This document shows positions 57,262 through 64,000 of a stretch of 64,000 nt of DNA, piece by piece (positions within the stretch are counted from its first letter, which is position 1; each line of letters begins with the position of its first letter). The position numbers were made by a program, and so were the translations under genes. Location: the NCBI GenBank assembly GCA_928212115.1, contig CAKMRJ010005412.1, forward strand, positions 246,605,211 through 246,669,210, written 5' to 3'. The notes under the pieces are model-generated. The model searched no databases and was not told the DNA's origin. It saw only the letters and a program-made list of their open reading frames with translations. The DNA comes from Lactuca virosa (Eukaryota > Streptophyta > Magnoliopsida > Asterales > Asteraceae).

Positions 57262-58280
57262 GATCATTATGCTGCACCTTATGAGTCTGCTGTTGTTGCA
57301 GCTACCATGACTGTTGCTACTGTGGGGATTCGAGGGGAGAGAGTTTTCCACTACTGAGACTTCGACAATACAAAGCCCCTTGTGTTCGATGGAGTTCATG
57401 TTGCGATGAGGTGGTTGTCCGAAGTAGAGGGGTATTTTTTCACATCCTCTTACCCTGCAGACCAGAAGGTCAAGTGCGCCCTGAACCTTCTCCGGCCAGG
57501 GGCGAAGTATTGGTGGAGATTGGTGACCGGCTTGTACATTCCTGAGATAAGGGCTTCTGTAACTTGGGAGCGGTTCTCTGAGATGTTTCGCATGAGGTAT
57601 GTTCCATTGGTGGAGAGGGAGAGGTTAGATCAAGAGTATATAGATCTGAGGCAGGGGACTGAGACGATAACTGAGATCAACAGCATGTTTACTGAGAGGG
57701 CTCTTTCTGTCCTGAGTTTGCTGCTTCTGAGCAAGCTCAGATGACCTGGTACTTGAGCATGCTCAAGACAGATATCTTTCATTTCGTGTCCACGCAACGT
57801 TATAGTACTCTTGTGGAGCTTTAGGATACCGCGAGGAGGCAGGATTGAGATGGAGCTCCAGGCGATGGAGAGAAGACAAGCTCCGGTGCAGACACAGGCC
57901 TGCGGCGAAGCGGTTCAAGGCTGCTGATTCGAGATCTGGGGAACAGAGGGGCCACACTTGTGGCAAATGCGGCAAGACTCATGACGGTGCTTGTAGATCT
58001 TCTTCTGGATGCCACAAATATGGAAAGGAGGGGTATTATGCCAAGGATTGTCGTCAGCAGTTCCTAGTACCGAGCACAAGGATCTGTTATCACTGTGATC
58101 AGGTTGGCCATATTAAGGCCAACTGTCCCTTGCTCACTGCGGGGCCGACGCAGGCTCCAGCACCGGCTACCTTGAGGATCACAGATGAGCGTCGAGGTAG
58201 GGCGGAGCCCTCGAGGGCTCAAGATCGTGCTTTCCAGCTCATAGCTGAGGAGGCCAGGGCGGCGCCGAATTTTGTTACTG
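57262..58280 (+). pseudogene. E6 gag (N-terminally deleted)
   Basis: It starts FDDHYAAPYESA at the deletion, then a stop within HY-DFDNTKP, VAMRWLSEVEGYFFTSS, LNLLRPGAKYWWRLV, WERFSEMFRMRYVP and MFTERA. Shifts follow near 57715 and 57840, then knuckles CHKYGKEGYYAKDC (second Cys changed to Tyr) and CYHCDQVGHIKANC (intact). The C-terminal frame (57845-58318) runs through the insert boundary and stops at 58316-58318, so an unspliced RNA would end Gag there. Confidence 0.83.
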
Positions 58281-58344
58281 GTACGTTTCCATTTATTATT
58301 ATGTCAGTTATTTTATGATATGCTTATGTTTATGATTTTGCTAG
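58281..58344 (+). other. Intron-like 64-bp insert at the E6 gag/protease boundary
   Basis: It starts GTACGT, ends TTTTGCTAG, and is T/A-rich. Gag reads in one frame up to 58280, the protease in another from 58345. Removing exactly these 64 bases (not a multiple of three) joins them as VTG-TFLVNS, the same uninterrupted junction seen as ATG-TFLLNN in E2 and VNG-TFLIND in E1. Unspliced, Gag ends 12 codons into the insert. This is consistent with a spliceable intron setting the Gag to Gag-Pol ratio; splicing itself is inferred. Confidence 0.6.
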
Positions 58345-61300
58345 GTACCTTCTTAGTGAATTCCTTTCCTGCTCTTGTGCTATTCGACTCGGTCGCGAGT
58401 TGGTCCTTTGTATCTCAGTCTTTTAGTAGGAATTTTGATATGACTCTTGGAGAGTTGGAATATCCGTTGCGGGTTTCTATCGCCAACAAACACGGGATTT
58501 ATGCATCGAGTGTTTTTCATGGCTGTGTATTGGAGATTTTTGGGGTTCCCTATCCGATCGATCTGATTCCCATCCCTGTGGGGGATGTATGAGTGATAGT
58601 AGGGATGGATTGGCTTAGTAGGTTTGGGGCTATGATTCACTGCGAGGGTCAGCGGGTGGTAGTTTGAACCCCAAGTGGGGGAGAACTGGTTATTTATGGA
58701 GAGAGTACCAGGATTGGGTTAGCCTTTTGCTCTGCTGCAAGAGCTCGACAATATATTCAACATGGTTTTATGGGTTATCTTGCTTATGTGGTTAATACTC
58801 GAGTTAGGAAACAAGTTTTGGTTTCAGATGTACCTGTTGTCATAGAGTTTGCTGATGTGTTCCCGAAGGAGTTGCCCGGTATGCCTCCAGAGAGGCATCT
58901 TAAGTTCATGATTGATTTGGTTCCTGGTGCGGCTCCAATTGCTAAAGCGTCGTATCGATTGGCACCGCCGAAGATACATGACTTGTCCTCTCAGCTTCAG
59001 GATCTGTTGGGCAAGAAGATTATTAGACCGAGCAGTTCGCCATGGGGAGCACCGATTTTGTTCGTCAAGGAGAAGGATGGTTCACACCGAATGTACATTG
59101 ATTACCGGGAATTGAACAACTTGACGGTGAAGAACCATTATCCCCCTCTGTGGATTGATGACCTCTTCGATCAGTTGCAGGGTGCATCTTGGTTCTACAA
59201 GATCGATCTAAGGTCAGGGTATCATCAAATGAGAGGTTAGAAAGGATGACGTGGAGAAGACCGTGCTTCGAACACATTATGGTCATTATAAGTTCGTAGT
59301 GATGCCATTTGGGCTCACCAATGCGTCTACGACATTTATGGATTTGATGAATCCAGTATGCAGGCCGATGCTCGATCGATCAGTTATTGTCTTCATTGAT
59401 GATATCTTGGTGTATTCTAAGACTAGGGAATAGCATGAGGAGCACCTTCGAGAATTTCTGGGAGTTTTGAGGCAAGAATGAATGTATGCAAAGTTCTCGA
59501 AGTGTGAGTTTTGGTTACGAGATGTCTAATTTTTGGGACATCTCGTTAACCGAAACGGGATTTTGGTCGATCCGACCAAGATTGAGACCGTGGTGCAGTG
59601 GGAGGTTTCGAAGTGTCCCTCAGAGATCAGGACTTTCTTAGGTTTACCAGGGTATTATCGGAGATTTATTCAACACTTCTCCAAAATTGCAGTACCCCTC
59701 ACTCTGAGACATAAATTATGTGAGGCCCAGTGTACCCTCCCCGAGGGTGTTGAGGATTTTGTGGTATTTTGTGATGCATCCATCATAGTTTTAGTTGTAG
59801 TGGTAATGCAGTGTGGAGAGTTATTTATTATGCTTCTCGGCAGGTGAAGCCGCACGATGTTCGTTATCCGACTCATGACTTAGAGCTTGGAGCAGTAGTG
59901 TTCGCTCTCAAGATTTGGTCGTATTATCTATATGGGGTCCATTGTACCAACTACACAGATCACAAGAGTTTGAGGTATCTCATGGACTATCCAAATCTGA
60001 ATATGAGGCAGCAGAGGTAGATTGTCGTAGTCAAGGACTATGACTGCGAGATTCTATATGATCCTGCGAAGCCAATGTGGTGGTTGATGCTGTGAGCTGC
60101 AATACGGCTATTTCTGCAATTGGGGGCCTATGTATGAGGATTTTGAATGATTCTCCATTTTTGGATTTGATTAGGGAGGCTCCGGCTGAGGGAGTCAAGA
60201 AGGAAAATTGGAAACGGGAGAGGATCTGGGGTGAGATTGACAGGTTTTCCACTGACAGTGGCGGATTCTTGACCCGGTATGGATGGGTTTGGGTGCTAGA
60301 TTTTGGCGGGATCAGGCAGACTGTATTGGAGGAGGCACACAAGTCTAGGTTTTAGATACAACCTGGAGCCATCTAGATGTATCGGGATATTAGACTTAGT
60401 TATTGGTGGTCGTGCATGACGAGAGAGGTAGCCTGGTATGTCGAGAGGTGCTTGACCTGTCGGATGATCAAGGTCGAGCACTAGAGGCCGCATGGAAAGT
60501 TGCAGCGAATGGAGGTTCCCATGTGGAAATAGGAACATATTACTATGGATTCATCACCAAGTTACCTCAGACGGCTAAGGGATTCGACGTGATATGGGTT
60601 ATCGTGGACCGTTTAACCAAGAGTGCACACTTCCTAGCTATTGGCGTGACCTCATCGGTCGAGAAATTGTCCGATTTATATGTGCGCGATATCGTTGCTC
60701 GACATGGTATTCCAATCAACATTGTATCTTATCGAGATGTTAGGTTCACATATCGTTTCTGGAAGAAGTTCCACGAGGAACTGGGTACAAGGTTGCATCT
60801 CAACACTGCTTATCATCCGCAGACGGACGATCAGAGTTAGCGTACCATGTAGACACTTGATGACATGTTGAGAGCTTGTGTCATTGATTTTCGTGGGAGT
60901 TGGGACTCCTACCTTCCCTTAACTGAGTTTTCGTAGAACAACAACTACCACTCTAATATCGGTGCGCCACCTTTCGAGCTCCTCTATTGGAGGAAGTGTC
61001 GCACCCCGGTGTGTTGGGGAGAGGTTGGTCATAGAGTAATGGGAAGGACTGAAGTAGTCCTTCAGATAACAGAGCTCATTCAACAGATTAGGCAGAGACT
61101 TCAGACAGCTCAGAGTCGACAAAAGAGTTATGCCGACAAGCGTCGATATGAGTTGGAGTTCCAGGTCGGGGACATGGTCTTACTGAAGGTATCACCATGG
61201 AAGGGTGTAATACGATTCAGGAAGAGGGGAAAGTTGGGGCCTTGGTATATTGGGCCATTTCGGGTAATAGCCAAGGTAGCAAGGTAGCGTACATATTGGA

Positions 61301-61610
61301 TTTGCGTGAGGATCTCAACCAGATCCACAACACCTTCCATGTTTTGCAGCTTCGGAAGTGTATAGCTAATGAGTCAGCATTTGTTCCCTTAGAGGATATT
61401 CAGGTTGATGATCTCCTGAATTATGTGGAGAGACTAGTGAAAAGTTTGGACCGGAAGACGAAGGCCTTGCGCAACAAGGTGGTGTCTTTAGTCAAAGTTT
61501 AGTGGCATCATCAGAAGGGTTCTAAAATGGACATGGGAACCCGAGTCTGAGATGCAGGAGCATTACCCGGAGTTGTTCACAACAACAAAATTCGAGGACG
61601 AAGTTTAGTT
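58345..61610 (+). pseudogene. E6 pol: protease, RT, RNase H, integrase, chromodomain (multiple stops and shifts)
   Basis: Protease LFDSVASWSF has Val in place of the catalytic-motif Gly (DSVA, near 58384). Stops follow at about 58590 and 58665, then VGMDWLSRFG, FADVFPKELPG, RT blocks SSPWGAPILF, DYRELNNLTV and (after a one-base insertion near 59236) FIDDILVYSK with stops near 59432, 59479 and 59528. RNase H YTDHKSLRYL is near 59960. In integrase, TKLPQTAKGFDVIW and DRLTKSAHFLAIG are followed by HPQTDDQS and a stop at the codon that normally encodes the catalytic Glu. The tail has GDMVLLKVSPWKGVIRF, HVLQLRKC and a chromodomain-like SLDRKTKALRNKVVSLVKV ending in a stop near 61500. Confidence 0.88.
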
Positions 61611-61625
61611 CAAGTGAGGGAGAAA
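61609..61625 (+). other. E6 polypurine tract
   Basis: CAAGTGAGGGAGAAA directly before the LTR; a diverged version of the E4/E5 tract. Confidence 0.8.
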
Positions 61626-63302
61626 TTTAACATTCTAATGTGAGGTATTTTCAATTTTAACCCTAAGTATGAAGATTAATTGCATTTTAGCCCATATGTA
61701 TGAAAAATATTGCAAAATGGCCATAGTGGCATTTTTGTAATTTTAGGACCGAGCTCGCGTATGTTGGGCGTAGATAGCGTACGAAGCGCGTACGTGCCTG
61801 AACCACAAACCCTAATTTTTAGGGTTTGGACCCTTTATAAGCATCATTATCTCCCCAAGGCTCATTCCCTCATCAGCGTCCAACCCAATTTTGTCTCCCA
61901 AAGCAAACCCTAATCCATTTAGAGCCTTATTGAGCTTTGTGTGTGTATTTTCGTAATATTGAAGGAGAGAGGAAGAGGAAAATATCATCTTTGAGGAGTG
62001 GGACTCTTTAGATCCAGAATAGCATCATGTTTTGGCATCATTTGGAGGTATAAAGTTCTGAACTTGGCTTGCATTTCTTTAGATCTTGTTAGTTCTTGAT
62101 TCATGAAGCATTTTGGTCCCAAGTCTAGAACTTTATGAGTATGGCATACTCTAGCCCACTTAAGTTGTCATTTCAGACGTTTTGAGAGGTCTAGAAGCAT
62201 AAAAATATGATCTTGGCTCTTAGTTCTTCCCTATGCATGAGTTTGGTTGTCTTAAGGGGTTAAGAGGTTAGGGTTTTTGGTATTTAGAGCTTAATGGCCA
62301 TGCAAGACCATAAAGTTGGAAACTTTATGGTCAAGGACAACATTTGGGGCTTGGATTTGTAGTTTGGACGTAAGGGCTTAAGTATTAAGAACTTAATAAT
62401 TTGGGAAAGGATCCAGCTGCGTAGGTTGCGCGTCCGCGGTCAAGCCCTCACACCTGGTCAACGTCCGAGTATGCCCTACGTACTGGCTGAGTATGCCCAA
62501 CATACTCGGATGAGTCAACCCGGTGGACTTTTTGACTTTTGGTTTCGACTAGGGTTTGACCAATTTTGACCAAAGGGTATTTTGGGTAATTTGATATTAA
62601 ATTTATGTCAGGTAATGATTTGAATAATAGGTGACAGATAGAGCCGGTTTCAGAGCAAAGATTTATTCAGATTTTGTTCGGACTGAGAGGTGAGTTTTCC
62701 TCACTGTACTTGTGGGTTGAAGGCACCAATGTCGGCCCACTAGATTATGTATCATGGTTATAGGATAGTACTATGCTAGTATATGACTGCTTAATAGATC
62801 GGTATGATATATGTATTTGCTGGTTCTATTTTTATGTTTTTCTGTTACATATGTCGACATATTGTGGTTGGATTGAGGTGGTCCTGCTTTGTGTTGAAGG
62901 CCAAGACACCCGGGGCGGTCCGGATAGGTTGTGGGCCCTGCGAGGCGATCCAGTCGGGTCGAAGGCCCGTAGCGTCATCCAGATTGGTTGTAGGCCCTGC
63001 GAGGCGGTCTAGTCAGGCTGAAGGCTCATATAGGCATGCTTTGATTGTTATGTTGTGTGATGGTACTTTGGGGGAACTCACTAAGCTTTGGCTTACAGTT
63101 TTTGTTAATTGTTTTATGTACTTTAGAGGATCGTGAGAAAGCAAAGGCTTGACCGTGCACATATTCCTATTTTCATGATATTGACTTTTGGGACACTCTG
63201 ATATGACTTTACTCTTGAAAAAATGGTTTCTTTTTTGTAAACAATTATGGATAATGGTTGTTTTTGAAAATTTTAAATTTTTATGATTTTTGGAGTGTTA
63301 CA
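61626..63302 (+). repeat. E6 3' LTR (1677 bp)
   Basis: It begins TTTAACATTC (apparently TGTAACATTC with the terminal G changed to T) and ends GGAGTGTTACA. A TATA-type CTTTATAAGC is near 61830, the stem-loop at 62306-62332, and a CCCGGTGGAC(TTT) block near 62518. A GGTCC/GGCCCTGCGAGGCG(A/G)TC(C/T) tandem near 62910-63030 corresponds to the tandem blocks of the other LTRs, and a CTCACTAAGCTTTGGCTTACAG segment of the family is near 63079. Confidence 0.87.
62306..62332. promoter_or_regulatory. Stem-loop in E6 3' LTR (12-bp stem)
   Basis: GACCATAAAGTT, loop GGA, AACTTTATGGTC, downstream of the TATA-type motif. Compared with E4 and S2, two stem pairs differ on both sides. Confidence 0.75.
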
Positions 63303-64000
63303 ATATACATGCTAAAGCTAAGTCAAAAATAGGTAGTTTAACTAAAAATATTTCACTTATTTTAACATGTACAAAAAATCTCTCTTCGGTCCTTATCAGT
63401 AGGGTTCTATATCTGTCCTTATCAATAATAAGGTTCCAACTAAAGAATTCATCCCAAATAGGGTCTTGGGTAGACCTGGCAATGGAGCGGATTTGGAGCG
63501 GATCGGCCTTGATCCAAATCCATTAAGCTATTTTCAAATGCTGATACAAACTCGACCCGTAATCTGCAGAGTTTTGAATAATTAAACTCATACCCTTATC
63601 CACCGTATCAACGAACTTTCAACCCTTTTACCCGACTCATTTTACAATATTATGATTTGGCTATAATTATGTATAACAACATATAGAATATGAATCACTA
63701 AAAGTAAAACCATACAACATTCATTCCAAAATAAACTTCAATTATAGCATAATAAATAACATTTCCAAAACAAAAAAATGTCTACTATTGCAAACATGTA
63801 TGATTTCACATAATTATTTATATTGGGGGTCAACTGGAATTCGACCATTAGGAACTGGGAACTGGGAAGTGGAAGGGGAACGACCGAACTCCTCGAGTCA
63901 TGTACTAAACATTGTATCGATGATTGATAAATGTATGAATTATAAATATTAAATTTATATTTTAAAAATTTAGACGGGGCATGTCATAAACAGATCGGAT
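63303..64000. other. Right edge, nothing recognised
   Basis: AT-rich DNA after the E6 LTR. The 5 bp directly following (63303-63307, atata) would be the E6 target duplication but has no visible partner because the left end of E6 is lost. A GGAGCGGATTTGGAGCGGATC short repeat is near 63486. No supported gene. Confidence 0.6.

Larger units (their letters stand above)
56751..63302 (+). mobile_element. E6: Ty3/gypsy Tekay-like chromovirus, plus strand, deleted at the 5' LTR-gag junction
   Basis: Order: 5' LTR fragment (56751-57261), gag (57262-58280), intron-like insert (58281-58344), protease, RT, RNase H, integrase, chromodomain (to about 61610), polypurine tract, 3' LTR (61626-63302). The 5' LTR lacks both ends, and its primer site and gag N-terminus are deleted at a junction with shared TTTCGAC. 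The coding region has many stops and frameshifts. The chromodomain block places it with chromoviruses, probably Tekay. Confidence 0.88.

Noticed and set aside
63480..63520. GGAGCGGATTTGGAGCGGATC as an end of a DNA transposon
   Set aside because: No inverted partner or target duplication is visible before the window ends.

Overview
The window is plant nuclear DNA made almost entirely of transposable elements. I found no intact single-copy host gene. Chromovirus-type Ty3/gypsy elements with LTRs of about 1.7-2.8 kb, a CACTA element with TNP2 and Transposase_24 genes, and LTRs packed with the near-palindrome ACTCGNCGAGT point to a large-genome dicot. I infer Asteraceae, probably Lactuca-like, at moderate confidence and without a database check.

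Layout. (1) 1-17036 is a nest three deep. A Ty1/copia fragment (16661-17036) was hit by E3 (minus; gag stub and LTR 13527-16660). E3 was hit inside gag by E2 (plus; gag-pol and 3' LTR 7379-13526). E2 was hit inside gag by E1 (minus; 5' LTR, gag and pol 1-7378). The far ends of all three lie left of the window. (2) 17037-20440 is AT-rich with microsatellites and one MITE-like inverted repeat. (3) 20441-30491 is a Mutator-like TIR element split by E4 (21105-29581), a complete, young LTR element with gag but no pol. (4) 30501-33999 has no recognisable gene. (5) 34003-44975 is a full-length CACTA transposon (C1) with a five-exon Transposase_24 gene, a damaged TNP2 transposase and a captured, catalytically altered fragment of a shaggy/GSK3-like kinase. 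A non-autonomous CACTA element (C2, 44985-46710) abuts it. (6) 46895-53930 is one reverse-transcriptase pseudogene (minus) cut into three by two solo LTRs (47159-49912 and 51359-53527), each with a perfect 5-bp duplication. (7) 53950-63302 holds two degraded plus-strand Ty3/gypsy elements (E5, E6). E6 keeps a PR-RT-RH-INT-chromodomain order and an intron-like 64-bp insert exactly at the gag/protease junction. (8) 63303-64000 shows nothing recognisable.

The coding parts are element machinery: Gag packages RNA, and protease, reverse transcriptase, RNase H and integrase copy and insert it. TNP2 and Transposase_24 would mobilise CACTA ends. Nearly every copy is broken by stops, indels or nested insertions. 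The observations most worth following are the spliceable gag/pol boundary in E6, the Gag-only element E4 whose gag ends at the equivalent site, a conserved LTR stem-loop with paired changes between families, the two-cluster ACTCGNCGAGT architecture of the LTRs, and the kinase exon captured in both orientations by C1.
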